64,000 nt of DNA, taken from positions 21,032,770 to 21,096,769 of the forward strand of contig OW203768.1 of the NCBI GenBank assembly GCA_934045905.1. Reading direction: 5' to 3'. Within the stretch, counting starts at the first letter, position 1. The number at the start of each line of letters is the position of its first letter. A program made the position numbers and the translations under genes. The notes beneath the pieces were generated by a model. That model ran no database searches and was not told the DNA's origin. It saw nothing but the letters and a program-made list of their open reading frames with translations. Positions 34,027 through 45,489 of this stretch are shown piece by piece. The DNA is from Leuctra nigra. Taxonomy: Eukaryota; Arthropoda; Insecta; Plecoptera; Leuctridae.

Positions 34027-34794
34027 TGTGAATGATTATACACTTGATTACCCTTCAGTGATTTTCTTTAGACACCCCAAACTATTTCTCTTCTTAAACA
34101 ATAGAAGCGAAGGTGCGCCATCCTAACCCTTAGAAAATCAGGTCAGACGACAGCGTGAGAAGTGGGTTATAGGATTCTACGTCACACGGAGGACAGCGAA
34201 TAGCAAAGCTCGAAATGGGAATAGGGGTGTATACATTTAAGGATAGGTTTCTCTAGCCAGACGTTACAGAATATGCGCATAGGTCTTTGCGCATCATTTG
34301 TCTTTGTATAATAGTCAGAAATGTAACAACAATCTGTTTTATATTGTCACCGTCAGAAATTAGCTGTGGCGAACGCTGTTTTAGCATCAAATTTATATAT
34401 TCAGTTAAAATATTATGTGAATGTTCTCATTGCAGAATATAATATTGATGAGATTGTTGAAAACATTTAAATATTGATATTATATATGATATAGGAAAAG
34501 GATAGGTGTACTCAATGACAAGGCAGATTCCCAGTTAACCAGTATAATTAAATTCAAATTGATACATTACATTCATGAAAATATATTGAGAGAGACATAC
34601 ATCTACAATTATTCACTCGAAACTTCTTCACACTGTGGCACTACTATTATTCAATTATCATCTATATATCATCTTTAATCAAATTCGACGTCGCTTTACC
34701 TATACTATACACTATATGGATTGTACTTAATCTTCAAATGTTCTGATCCGCTTTTGCGCAATTGATTCCAATTCATTATTGCTACATTTAAATA

Positions 34795-35496
34795 TTACAC
34801 ATTCTTTATTTTCCACCATCCTTGTTGAGTAAGCATACCATCAATGTTCAATTCAAGCATGGCTATTCTGACTCCAATGGGAACTCCGATGTCTTTAAAC
34901 CGGCTCTGCCATTTCTCTCTGACTGAGAGTTCCAGTAACGCATTGTCTTTATTCATTTCTCCAGGGCGATTAGGTTTCAAAAGGAGTTCTTCCTCGTCGT
35001 CTCCTTCTTGTTTTACCATGCGTGGTTGGTTAGTAAGTTGAAAAGTGTTGAAAATATGTACAAACCACTGTTTATACATTTGACTGCAATTCCTCATTTC
35101 CTCAATACATAGGTTAATACTTGGAATTAATTTTACAAGATGTTCAACTGTAGAAACCGCTAGTAGCATCTCCTTACTGTACCTTGATTTGACAGATACA
35201 CAAGGACCATATGTAGCCTCAGATATGAAAATGGTGTGTGACGCACACACGCCACCCATATATAATTGTCTTAACCTATGATTTGCAACAGCGTCCCTTG
35301 CTTCAACTATTAAGGGATGTGCAGATAACCATTCATCTGCAGAGAAACTCACTTTAAAGCCCTCTTGTGAACCTAGAATGATAACCGGTTGAAACTCTTT
35401 TAAGGGATGCACACCTACAAGTATGTGCTTACTGCGAGAAGTACTCAGATAAAACAAGCGGTTCATGATAGTTGGTACGTCATTCTGTTGAACCAT
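34795..35496 (-). CDS. Paralogue 1 of the unrecognised element-encoded family
   Basis: Intact, 233 codons, starting MVQQNDVPTIMNRLFYLS. It shares with paralogue 2 the MNRLF block, KHILVGVHPLKEFQPVIILG, VSFSADEWL, VEHLVKLIPSINL and the C-terminal IAMLELNIDGM...GWW. An acidic EGDDEEELLL stretch lies at about residue 165. It is shorter than paralogue 2 and clearly diverged, so the duplication is old, yet the frame is open, which suggests past selection. The downstream flank contains the family's CCAGTATAATTAAA phrase. Function is not recognised. Confidence 0.75.
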   Translation of the reverse strand: MVQQNDVPTIMNRLFYLSTSRSKHILVGVHPLKEFQPVIILGSQEGFKVSFSADEWLSAHPLIVEARDAVANHRLRQLYMGGVCASHTIFISEATYGPCVSVKSRYSKEMLLAVSTVEHLVKLIPSINLCIEEMRNCSQMYKQWFVHIFNTFQLTNQPRMVKQEGDDEEELLLKPNRPGEMNKDNALLELSVREKWQSRFKDIGVPIGVRIAMLELNIDGMLTQQGWWKIKNV

Positions 35497-36122
35497 CCTC
35501 GATTTGATCTAGACGTTACTCTAAAACAAGCAAAAAGATACACTGTTTTATGTTAGAGCAATAATTGTGAATATACAAAGTTATGCTCTGTTATAGTGTG
35601 ACATAGCTTATAGCGTAGATACCTACCTCGATTATGTTTTAGCGTTGAAATGTTGAAGGGTATGAAATAAATTATTACACAGCGTGCTGATCGTCTTCTT
35701 TCTTCAGATTCTTTTATTTATTAAAATGCTGTAATTAGCAATTAAATTAACCCACCGTCTTAACTTAAAATGTACGACAAATTTCCAAGTTTAGTTTGAT
35801 TAAGACGAAACACTATGAAACATGCGCGTAAACGAATTGCTTATGTAGAGCACAATAATATTCGCAGCCACCAGCACTGATCCAAGAACGTTAGACGAAT
35901 GACATGCGCAGCTTACAATTTCAGACGGTTCTTTAATTTAAAGACATGATTGTGACGTGTTTTGACAAGATCTGACTAGTCAATTCATGCCCAAAGATGA
36001 TAAAATTTAACATTGCAGTTGCTGCCAATTTTCTTTTTACTTCACAGCAATCACGAAAATGCAACAACTCATGAATATACCACACTGTTTTCGGATACTT
36101 TCACTCTAGGACTTAAAATCAC

Positions 36123-36602
36123 CTAGATCCCTGAATTCGGAAAATTAGCTGCAGTTACACAGTAGTTAAGAACTTCATTACACACAGGATTGTAGCATCC
36201 TTTCCTGGAGCAGTTATTTTTCTTCTTCACGCGCTTCCCTTCTGTCAGAAGGTATAACTTCACAAGTTTACATCTGATTAGCTCCTCTGGACAATGCACA
36301 CAATGTACAACACAATACACACAATGTACAACACAATACATACAATGTACAACACAATGCACACAATGTACAACGCAATGCACACAATGTACAACGCAAT
36401 GCACACATTGTACAACACAATGCACACAATGTACAACACAATTCACACAATGTACAACACATTGCACACAATGTACAACACAATACACATAGTGTACAGC
36501 GCAATGCACACAATGTACATCACAGTGCACACAGTGTACATCACAGTGCACACAGTGTACATCACAATGCACACAGCGTACAACGCAATGCAAGCAGTGC
36601 AA
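36123..36602 (-). CDS. Hypothetical Cys/His-rich frame over a minisatellite
   Basis: 159 codons. The N-terminal two-thirds is translated from 21-bp repeats into CVHCVVH heptads. The C-terminal third is not repetitive (KLYLLTEGKRVKKKNNCSRK, then CYNPVCNEVLNYC) and has paired cysteines. The opposite strand is also open over the repeat, as expected for a 21-bp unit without stops, so coding is unproven. Only the non-repetitive tail could be a real protein part. Confidence 0.25.
   Translation of the reverse strand: MHCLHCVVRCVHCDVHCVHCDVHCVHCDVHCVHCAVHYVYCVVHCVQCVVHCVNCVVHCVHCVVQCVHCVVHCVHCVVHCVHCVVHCMYCVVHCVYCVVHCVHCPEELIRCKLVKLYLLTEGKRVKKKNNCSRKGCYNPVCNEVLNYCVTAANFPNSGI
36286..36598. repeat. 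21-bp minisatellite, left arm
   Basis: About fourteen units of AATGCACACAATGTACAACAC with scattered changes. Open on both strands. Mirror and duplicate copies lie at 39259-39571, 42204-42516 and 45177-45489, with the same unit order. Confidence 0.95.
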
Positions 36603-36619
36603 TTACCTGCTACCTTTAC

Positions 36620-37560
36620 AATTATCAATCATATTTTAGTGAAAGATAGGAAGAAGAAACAACTTACTGAGGAGATGAAAATTAAGATTCATCTTGTTAT
36701 GTCTAAAGAAGATCATATTATATTATATTTAGAAATGCTGTAGTGTGTAGAATTTGTAGTAAACCACTAAGTGGAGATCGCGTCTGTGACCATGACCATA
36801 TGTGTGTGTTAGTTTCAGAGGAGCAGCCCATAGCACATGCAATGTAAACTCTGTTCAAGCAAAACATATACCTGTTGTGTTTCATAATCTACGTGAGTAC
36901 GATTCTCATTTGATTATGAAGGAAATCGGTATTTCAGTAATTCAAAATAACATGGAAAAGTATATCTCCTTCACTTTCGGTCGATTAAGATTCATTGATT
37001 CATTCCAGCTCATGAGCACATCATTGGAATCATAGTAAACAACCTTAGAAAGGACGTTTCAAGTAAATTCACTATGTTAAAAGAATGATTTGATTCTGAT
37101 TCCCTCCCACTTCTGTTGCGTAAATGAGTATTTCCATATAGCTATGTCGATTCTGAGGGAAAGCTGATGGAAAGTTCTCTACCTCCTAAGTCTGCCTTCA
37201 GGAATGATCTCACTGGAGATGAAATCTCCAATGACGATTACAACCATGCACATGAAGTGTGGAGGAAATTCGAAAATATCAAGCATCGGTGAGTACCTAC
37301 CAGGATCTATACATCACCACTGGTATTCTCTTGCTTGTCGATGTATTTGAGAGTGTTCGTAGTCTGTGTCTGTAATTCTACTGCACCGACCCCCTGTCAT
37401 ACGTTCAAAGCTCCAGGATTAGCCTCGTAGAGTTTCTTGACAATGACATATGCTCGTCTGGAGCTCATTACTGATCTCGATATGTATCTGATTGTCTTTC
37501 CAACCAACCAATTTAGTCTAAGCTCTCCAATCAGCACCGTTCATTATAGAAATATAGATT
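36620..37560 (+). pseudogene. Protein-primed DNA polymerase B remnant (Polinton type), left arm
   Basis: Readable pieces in order: CRICSKPLSGDRVCDHDHMC, resembling the endonuclease-VII-like zinc/HNH segment that precedes such polymerases; FRGAAHSTCNVN; the exonuclease block HIPVVFHNLREYDSHLIM; RFIDSFQLMSTSLES; LPPKSAFRNDLTGDEIS; then in a shifted frame GEYHDLY-like and LELITDLDMYL-like pieces. At least three frameshifts and several stops. The polymerase palm motifs are absent because the palindrome turns at 37717. The family occurs in Polintons, adintovirus-like elements and linear plasmids; the context favours Polinton. Confidence 0.75.
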
Positions 37561-37717
37561 TTCTTGATTATTTTCTTAATTAATTTTCTTGAAACATGGA
37601 GAAACAGTGTCTATGTACCTAACTGAGTTCAATTCGATGGGTTATAGGTTTTGTACTGCAATTGAGGAATGTCCCTTGCTCGGAGTCCTGTGTTATTGAT
37701 GGGTGATCAATTATGAA

Positions 37718-38140
37718 CCGGGGCCAGCCCGTCTAAACCGAGCGAGTCGAACCGACTAACCGAACCGTCTAAACCGAACGAGTCGAACCGACTAATCGAA
37801 CCAACTGAACCGAACGAGTCAAACCGACTAACCAAACGGCCTGAAACTACCGAACGGACCGAACCGACTTTACCCAACCACCTGAAATTACCGAACGAGT
37901 TGGACCAATTGACCGAACCGCCCAAACTACCGATCCAACGGTCCGCACCGATCAAAACGACCGATAGAACAATCCAAAACGCCCAGAAGAACCGCTAAAT
38001 CAATCGTTGTTTTTCTTCTCCAGGAATCCACGGAACTGAACCGATTGCCTAAACCGATCGAAAGGCCAAACCGAACAAACCGACTAAAACCGAACTCGAC
38101 CGATCTTTTTAAATCTCTAGAGCGAACATCTGGCCCCCGG
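37718..38140. repeat. Central spacer, CCGAAC-rich degenerate repeat
   Basis: 423 bases of loosely repeated CCGAACGAGTCGAACCGACT-type sequence, all with the C-rich sense on the plus strand, so it is not itself palindromic. It joins the two arms at ATGAACCGGGGCCAG and CTGGCCCCCGGTTCAT. The Arg/Ser/Phe-rich open frames on either strand come from the repeat and are not genes. The second contig has the same spacer in the same orientation at 43636-44058. Confidence 0.85.
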
Positions 38141-38296
38141 TTCATAATTGATCACCCATCAATAACACAGGACTCCGAGCAAGGGACATTCCTCAATTGC
38201 AGTACAAAACCTATAACCCATCGAATTGAACTCAGTTAGGTACATAGACACTGTTTCTCCATGTTTCAAGAAAATTAATTAAGAAAATAATCAAGA

Positions 38297-39237
38297 AAAT
38301 CTATATTTCTATAATGAACGGTGCTGATTGGAGAGCTTAGACTAAATTGGTTGGTTGGAAAGACAATCAGATACATATCGAGATCAGTAATGAGCTCCAG
38401 ACGAGCATATGTCATTGTCAAGAAACTCTACGAGGCTAATCCTGGAGCTTTGAACGTATGACAGGGGGTCGGTGCAGTAGAATTACAGACACAGACTACG
38501 AACACTCTCAAATACATCGACAAGAAAGAGAATACCAGTGGTGATGTATAGATCCTGGTAGGTACTCACCGATGCTTGATATTTCGAATTTCCTCCACAC
38601 TTCATGTGCATGGTTGTAATCGTCATTGGAGATTTCATCTCCAGTGAGATCATTCCTGAAGGCAGACTTAGGAGGTAGAGAACTTTCCATCAGCTTTCCC
38701 TCAGAATCGACATAGCTATATGGAAATACTCATTTACGCAACAGAAGTGGGAGGGAATCAGAATCAAATCATTCTTTTAACATAGTGAATTTACTTGAAA
38801 CGTCCTTTCTAAGGTTGTTTACTATGATTCCAATGATGTGCTCATGAGCTGGAATGAATCAATGAATCTTAATCGACCGAAAGTGAAGGAGATATACTTT
38901 TCCATGTTATTTTGAATTACTGAAATACCGATTTCCTTCATAATCAAATGAGAATCGTACTCACGTAGATTATGAAACACAACAGGTATATGTTTTGCTT
39001 GAACAGAGTTTACATTGCATGTGCTATGGGCTGCTCCTCTGAAACTAACACACACATATGGTCATGGTCACAGACGCGATCTCCACTTAGTGGTTTACTA
39101 CAAATTCTACACACTACAGCATTTCTAAATATAATATAATATGATCTTCTTTAGACATAACAAGATGAATCTTAATTTTCATCTCCTCAGTAAGTTGTTT
39201 CTTCTTCCTATCTTTCACTAAAATATGATTGATAATT
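38297..39237 (-). pseudogene. DNA polymerase B remnant, right arm (first contig)
   Basis: Mirror copy of 36620-37560 with the same frameshifts. Small differences show that the arms have diverged: one A fewer in the CGAAATATC phrase near 38575, which extends one open piece to WRKFEISSIGEYLPG, and CTTTCTTG in place of CTCTTGCTTG nearby. Confidence 0.75.
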
Positions 39238-39258
39238 GTAAAGGTAGCAGGTAATTGC

Positions 39259-39571
39259 ACTGCTTGCATTGCGTTGTACGCTGTGTGCATTGTGATGTAC
39301 ACTGTGTGCACTGTGATGTACACTGTGTGCACTGTGATGTACATTGTGTGCATTGCGCTGTACACTATGTGTATTGTGTTGTACATTGTGTGCAATGTGT
39401 TGTACATTGTGTGAATTGTGTTGTACATTGTGTGCATTGTGTTGTACAATGTGTGCATTGCGTTGTACATTGTGTGCATTGCGTTGTACATTGTGTGCAT
39501 TGTGTTGTACATTGTATGTATTGTGTTGTACATTGTGTGTATTGTGTTGTACATTGTGTGCATTGTCCAGA
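39259..39571. repeat. 21-bp minisatellite, right arm
   Basis: Reverse complement of the array at 36286-36598, same number and order of variant units. Confidence 0.95.
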
Positions 39572-40360
39572 GGAGCTAATCAGATGTAAACTTGTGAAGT
39601 TATACCTTCTGACAGAAGGGAAGCGCGTGAAGAAGAAAAATAACTGCTCCAGGAAAGGATGCTACAATCCTGTGTGTAATGAAGTTCTTAACTACTGTGT
39701 AACTGCAGCTAATTTTCCGAATTCAGGGATCTAGGTGATTTTAAGTCCTAGAGTGAAAGTATCCGAAAACAGTGTGGTATATTCATGAGTTGTTGCATTT
39801 TCGTGATTGCTGTGAAGTAAAAAGAAAATTGGCAGCAACTGCAATGTTAAATTTTATCATCTTTGGGCATGAATTGACTAGTCAGATCTTGTCAAAACAC
39901 GTCACAATCATGTCTTTAAATTAAAGAACCGTCTGAAATTGTAAGCTGCGCATGTCATTCGTCTAACGTTCTTGGATCAGTGCTGGTGGCTGCGAATATT
40001 ATTGTGCTCTACATAAGCAATTCGTTTACGCGCATGTTTCATAGTGTTTCGTCTTAATCAAACTAAACTTGGAAATTTGTCGTACATTTTAAGTTAAGAC
40101 GGTGGGTTAATTTAATTGCTAATTACAGCATTTTAATAAATAAAAGAATCTGAAGAAAGAAGACGATCAGCACGCTGTGTAATAATTTATTTCATACCCT
40201 TCAACATTTCAACGCTAAAACATAATCGAGGTAGGTATCTACGCTATAAGCTATGTCACACTATAACAGAGCATAACTTTGTATATTCACAATTATTGCT
40301 CTAACATAAAACAGTGTATCTTTTTGCTTGTTTTAGAGTAACGTCTAGATCAAATCGAGG

Positions 40361-40748
40361 ATGGTTCAACAGAATGACGTACCAACTATCATGAACCGCT
40401 TGTTTTATCTGAGTACTTCTCGCAGTAAGCACATACTTGTAGGTGTGCATCCCTTAAAAGAGTTTCAACCGGTTATCATTCTAGGTTCACAAGAGGGCTT
40501 TAAAGTGAGTTTCTCTGCAGATGAATGGTTATCTGCACATCCCTTAATAGTTGAAGCAAGGGACGCTGTTGCAAATCATAGGTTAAGACAATTATATATG
40601 GGTGGCGTGTGTGCGTCACACACCATTTTCATATCTGAGGCTACATATGGTCCTTGTGTATCTGTCAAATCAAGGTACAGTAAGGAGATGCTACTAGCGG
40701 TTTCTACAGTTGAACATCTTGTAAAATTAATTCCAAGTATTAACCTAT
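40361..40748 (+). CDS. Paralogue 1, right-arm copy cut by the assembly gap
   Basis: The first 129 codons of paralogue 1 (MVQQNDVPTIM to LIPSINL), ending at the N run. The same gene is complete at 46279-46980, and I infer both represent one genomic copy. Confidence 0.7.
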
Positions 40749-40948
40749 NNNNNNNNNNNNNNNNNNNNNNNNNNNNNNNNNNNNNNNNNNNNNNNNNNNN
40801 NNNNNNNNNNNNNNNNNNNNNNNNNNNNNNNNNNNNNNNNNNNNNNNNNNNNNNNNNNNNNNNNNNNNNNNNNNNNNNNNNNNNNNNNNNNNNNNNNNNN
40901 NNNNNNNNNNNNNNNNNNNNNNNNNNNNNNNNNNNNNNNNNNNNNNNN
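40749..40948. other. Assembly gap of 200 N
   Basis: Exactly 200 N, a conventional arbitrary gap size. The bases on both sides belong to the same repeat arm in opposite orientation. Open frames reported across it are meaningless. Confidence 0.99.
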
Positions 40949-41414
40949 TAGTAAGTTGAAAAGTGTTGAAAATATGTACAAACCACTGTTTATACATTTG
41001 ACTGCAATTCCTCATTTCCTCAATACATAGGTTAATACTTGGAATTAATTTTACAAGATGTTCAACTGTAGAAACCGCTAGTAGCATCTCCTTACTGTAC
41101 CTTGATTTGACAGATACACAAGGACCATATGTAGCCTCAGATATGAAAATGGTGTGTGACGCACACACGCCACCCATATATAATTGTCTTAACCTATGAT
41201 TTGCAACAGCGTCCCTTGCTTCAACTATTAAGGGATGTGCAGATAACCATTCATCTGCAGAGAAACTCACTTTAAAGCCCTCTTGTGAACCTAGAATGAT
41301 AACCGGTTGAAACTCTTTTAAGGGATGCACACCTACAAGTATGTGCTTACTGCGAGAAGTACTCAGATAAAACAAGCGGTTCATGATAGTTGGTACGTCA
41401 TTCTGTTGAACCAT
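40949..41414 (-). CDS. Paralogue 1, left-arm copy cut by the assembly gap
   Basis: Identical to the N-terminal part of 34795-35496 (MVQQNDV to about FNTFQLT). It falls in the inferred false duplication. Confidence 0.6.
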
Positions 41415-42203
41415 CCTCGATTTGATCTAGACGTTACTCTAAAACAAGCAAAAAGATACACTGTTTTATGTTAGAGCAATAATTGTGAATATACAAAGTT
41501 ATGCTCTGTTATAGTGTGACATAGCTTATAGCGTAGATACCTACCTCGATTATGTTTTAGCGTTGAAATGTTGAAGGGTATGAAATAAATTATTACACAG
41601 CGTGCTGATCGTCTTCTTTCTTCAGATTCTTTTATTTATTAAAATGCTGTAATTAGCAATTAAATTAACCCACCGTCTTAACTTAAAATGTACGACAAAT
41701 TTCCAAGTTTAGTTTGATTAAGACGAAACACTATGAAACATGCGCGTAAACGAATTGCTTATGTAGAGCACAATAATATTCGCAGCCACCAGCACTGATC
41801 CAAGAACGTTAGACGAATGACATGCGCAGCTTACAATTTCAGACGGTTCTTTAATTTAAAGACATGATTGTGACGTGTTTTGACAAGATCTGACTAGTCA
41901 ATTCATGCCCAAAGATGATAAAATTTAACATTGCAGTTGCTGCCAATTTTCTTTTTACTTCACAGCAATCACGAAAATGCAACAACTCATGAATATACCA
42001 CACTGTTTTCGGATACTTTCACTCTAGGACTTAAAATCACCTAGATCCCTGAATTCGGAAAATTAGCTGCAGTTACACAGTAGTTAAGAACTTCATTACA
42101 CACAGGATTGTAGCATCCTTTCCTGGAGCAGTTATTTTTCTTCTTCACGCGCTTCCCTTCTGTCAGAAGGTATAACTTCACAAGTTTACATCTGATTAGC
42201 TCC

Positions 42204-42516
42204 TCTGGACAATGCACACAATGTACAACACAATACACACAATGTACAACACAATACATACAATGTACAACACAATGCACACAATGTACAACGCAATGCA
42301 CACAATGTACAACGCAATGCACACATTGTACAACACAATGCACACAATGTACAACACAATTCACACAATGTACAACACATTGCACACAATGTACAACACA
42401 ATACACATAGTGTACAGCGCAATGCACACAATGTACATCACAGTGCACACAGTGTACATCACAGTGCACACAGTGTACATCACAATGCACACAGCGTACA
42501 ACGCAATGCAAGCAGT
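42204..42516. repeat. 21-bp minisatellite, duplicated block
   Basis: Same as 36286-36598, offset by 5918. Confidence 0.95.
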
Positions 42517-42537
42517 GCAATTACCTGCTACCTTTAC

Positions 42538-43478
42538 AATTATCAATCATATTTTAGTGAAAGATAGGAAGAAGAAACAACTTACTGAGGAGATGAAAAT
42601 TAAGATTCATCTTGTTATGTCTAAAGAAGATCATATTATATTATATTTAGAAATGCTGTAGTGTGTAGAATTTGTAGTAAACCACTAAGTGGAGATCGCG
42701 TCTGTGACCATGACCATATGTGTGTGTTAGTTTCAGAGGAGCAGCCCATAGCACATGCAATGTAAACTCTGTTCAAGCAAAACATATACCTGTTGTGTTT
42801 CATAATCTACGTGAGTACGATTCTCATTTGATTATGAAGGAAATCGGTATTTCAGTAATTCAAAATAACATGGAAAAGTATATCTCCTTCACTTTCGGTC
42901 GATTAAGATTCATTGATTCATTCCAGCTCATGAGCACATCATTGGAATCATAGTAAACAACCTTAGAAAGGACGTTTCAAGTAAATTCACTATGTTAAAA
43001 GAATGATTTGATTCTGATTCCCTCCCACTTCTGTTGCGTAAATGAGTATTTCCATATAGCTATGTCGATTCTGAGGGAAAGCTGATGGAAAGTTCTCTAC
43101 CTCCTAAGTCTGCCTTCAGGAATGATCTCACTGGAGATGAAATCTCCAATGACGATTACAACCATGCACATGAAGTGTGGAGGAAATTCGAAAATATCAA
43201 GCATCGGTGAGTACCTACCAGGATCTATACATCACCACTGGTATTCTCTTGCTTGTCGATGTATTTGAGAGTGTTCGTAGTCTGTGTCTGTAATTCTACT
43301 GCACCGACCCCCTGTCATACGTTCAAAGCTCCAGGATTAGCCTCGTAGAGTTTCTTGACAATGACATATGCTCGTCTGGAGCTCATTACTGATCTCGATA
43401 TGTATCTGATTGTCTTTCCAACCAACCAATTTAGTCTAAGCTCTCCAATCAGCACCGTTCATTATAGAAATATAGATT
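42538..43478 (+). pseudogene. DNA polymerase B remnant, duplicated left-arm copy
   Basis: Same as 36620-37560, with the same frameshifts; probably the same genomic locus assembled twice. Confidence 0.65.
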
Positions 43479-43635
43479 TTCTTGATTATTTTCTTAATTA
43501 ATTTTCTTGAAACATGGAGAAACAGTGTCTATGTACCTAACTGAGTTCAATTCGATGGGTTATAGGTTTTGTACTGCAATTGAGGAATGTCCCTTGCTCG
43601 GAGTCCTGTGTTATTGATGGGTGATCAATTATGAA

Positions 43636-44058
43636 CCGGGGCCAGCCCGTCTAAACCGAGCGAGTCGAACCGACTAACCGAACCGTCTAAACCGAACGAG
43701 TCGAACCGACTAATCGAACCAACTGAACCGAACGAGTCAAACCGACTAACCAAACGGCCTGAAACTACCGAACGGACCGAACCGACTTTACCCAACCACC
43801 TGAAATTACCGAACGAGTTGGACCAATTGACCGAACCGCCCAAACTACCGATCCAACGGTCCGCACCGATCAAAACGACCGATAGAACAATCCAAAACGC
43901 CCAGAAGAACCGCTAAATCAATCGTTGTTTTTCTTCTCCAGGAATCCACGGAACTGAACCGATTGCCTAAACCGATCGAAAGGCCAAACCGAACAAACCG
44001 ACTAAAACCGAACTCGACCGATCTTTTTAAATCTCTAGAGCGAACATCTGGCCCCCGG
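43636..44058. repeat. Central CCGAAC-rich spacer, duplicated block
   Basis: Same as 37718-38140 in the same orientation. Confidence 0.85.
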
Positions 44059-44214
44059 TTCATAATTGATCACCCATCAATAACACAGGACTCCGAGCAA
44101 GGGACATTCCTCAATTGCAGTACAAAACCTATAACCCATCGAATTGAACTCAGTTAGGTACATAGACACTGTTTCTCCATGTTTCAAGAAAATTAATTAA
44201 GAAAATAATCAAGA

Positions 44215-45155
44215 AAATCTATATTTCTATAATGAACGGTGCTGATTGGAGAGCTTAGACTAAATTGGTTGGTTGGAAAGACAATCAGATACATATCGAG
44301 ATCAGTAATGAGCTCCAGACGAGCATATGTCATTGTCAAGAAACTCTACGAGGCTAATCCTGGAGCTTTGAACGTATGACAGGGGGTCGGTGCAGTAGAA
44401 TTACAGACACAGACTACGAACACTCTCAAATACATCGACAAGAAAGAGAATACCAGTGGTGATGTATAGATCCTGGTAGGTACTCACCGATGCTTGATAT
44501 TTCGAATTTCCTCCACACTTCATGTGCATGGTTGTAATCGTCATTGGAGATTTCATCTCCAGTGAGATCATTCCTGAAGGCAGACTTAGGAGGTAGAGAA
44601 CTTTCCATCAGCTTTCCCTCAGAATCGACATAGCTATATGGAAATACTCATTTACGCAACAGAAGTGGGAGGGAATCAGAATCAAATCATTCTTTTAACA
44701 TAGTGAATTTACTTGAAACGTCCTTTCTAAGGTTGTTTACTATGATTCCAATGATGTGCTCATGAGCTGGAATGAATCAATGAATCTTAATCGACCGAAA
44801 GTGAAGGAGATATACTTTTCCATGTTATTTTGAATTACTGAAATACCGATTTCCTTCATAATCAAATGAGAATCGTACTCACGTAGATTATGAAACACAA
44901 CAGGTATATGTTTTGCTTGAACAGAGTTTACATTGCATGTGCTATGGGCTGCTCCTCTGAAACTAACACACACATATGGTCATGGTCACAGACGCGATCT
45001 CCACTTAGTGGTTTACTACAAATTCTACACACTACAGCATTTCTAAATATAATATAATATGATCTTCTTTAGACATAACAAGATGAATCTTAATTTTCAT
45101 CTCCTCAGTAAGTTGTTTCTTCTTCCTATCTTTCACTAAAATATGATTGATAATT
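44215..45155 (-). pseudogene. DNA polymerase B remnant, right arm (second contig)
   Basis: Same as 38297-39237, including the arm-specific one-base difference. Contains FRGAAHSTCNVN and HIPVVFHNLREYDSHLIM. Confidence 0.65.
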
Positions 45156-45176
45156 GTAAAGGTAGCAGGTAATTGC

Positions 45177-45489
45177 ACTGCTTGCATTGCGTTGTACGCT
45201 GTGTGCATTGTGATGTACACTGTGTGCACTGTGATGTACACTGTGTGCACTGTGATGTACATTGTGTGCATTGCGCTGTACACTATGTGTATTGTGTTGT
45301 ACATTGTGTGCAATGTGTTGTACATTGTGTGAATTGTGTTGTACATTGTGTGCATTGTGTTGTACAATGTGTGCATTGCGTTGTACATTGTGTGCATTGC
45401 GTTGTACATTGTGTGCATTGTGTTGTACATTGTATGTATTGTGTTGTACATTGTGTGTATTGTGTTGTACATTGTGTGCATTGTCCAGA
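45177..45489. repeat. 21-bp minisatellite, right arm (second contig)
   Basis: Same as 39259-39571, offset by 5918. Confidence 0.95.

Larger units (their letters stand above)
30301..37717 (+). repeat. Left arm of the palindrome (7.4 kb)
   Basis: Runs from the AG terminus to the edge of the CCGAAC-rich spacer. The matching right arm is 38141-40748 (truncated at the gap) in the first contig, and 44059-51474 in full in the second. Gene order from the outside: subterminal repeats, paralogue 3 (broken), paralogue 2, paralogue 1, 21-bp minisatellite, polymerase B remnant. Confidence 0.85.

Noticed and set aside
36286..36598. CRISPR-like array of 21-bp repeats
   Set aside because: Units are contiguous with no spacers, and the setting is an animal genome; it is a minisatellite.
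37707..38239. Frames over the CCGAAC-rich spacer (Arg/Ser/Phe-rich)
   Set aside because: Composition follows the short repeat on both strands; no independent evidence of coding.
40576..41414. Frames running through the N gap
   Set aside because: They exist only because N is translated as X. The real genes on both sides are in opposite orientation.
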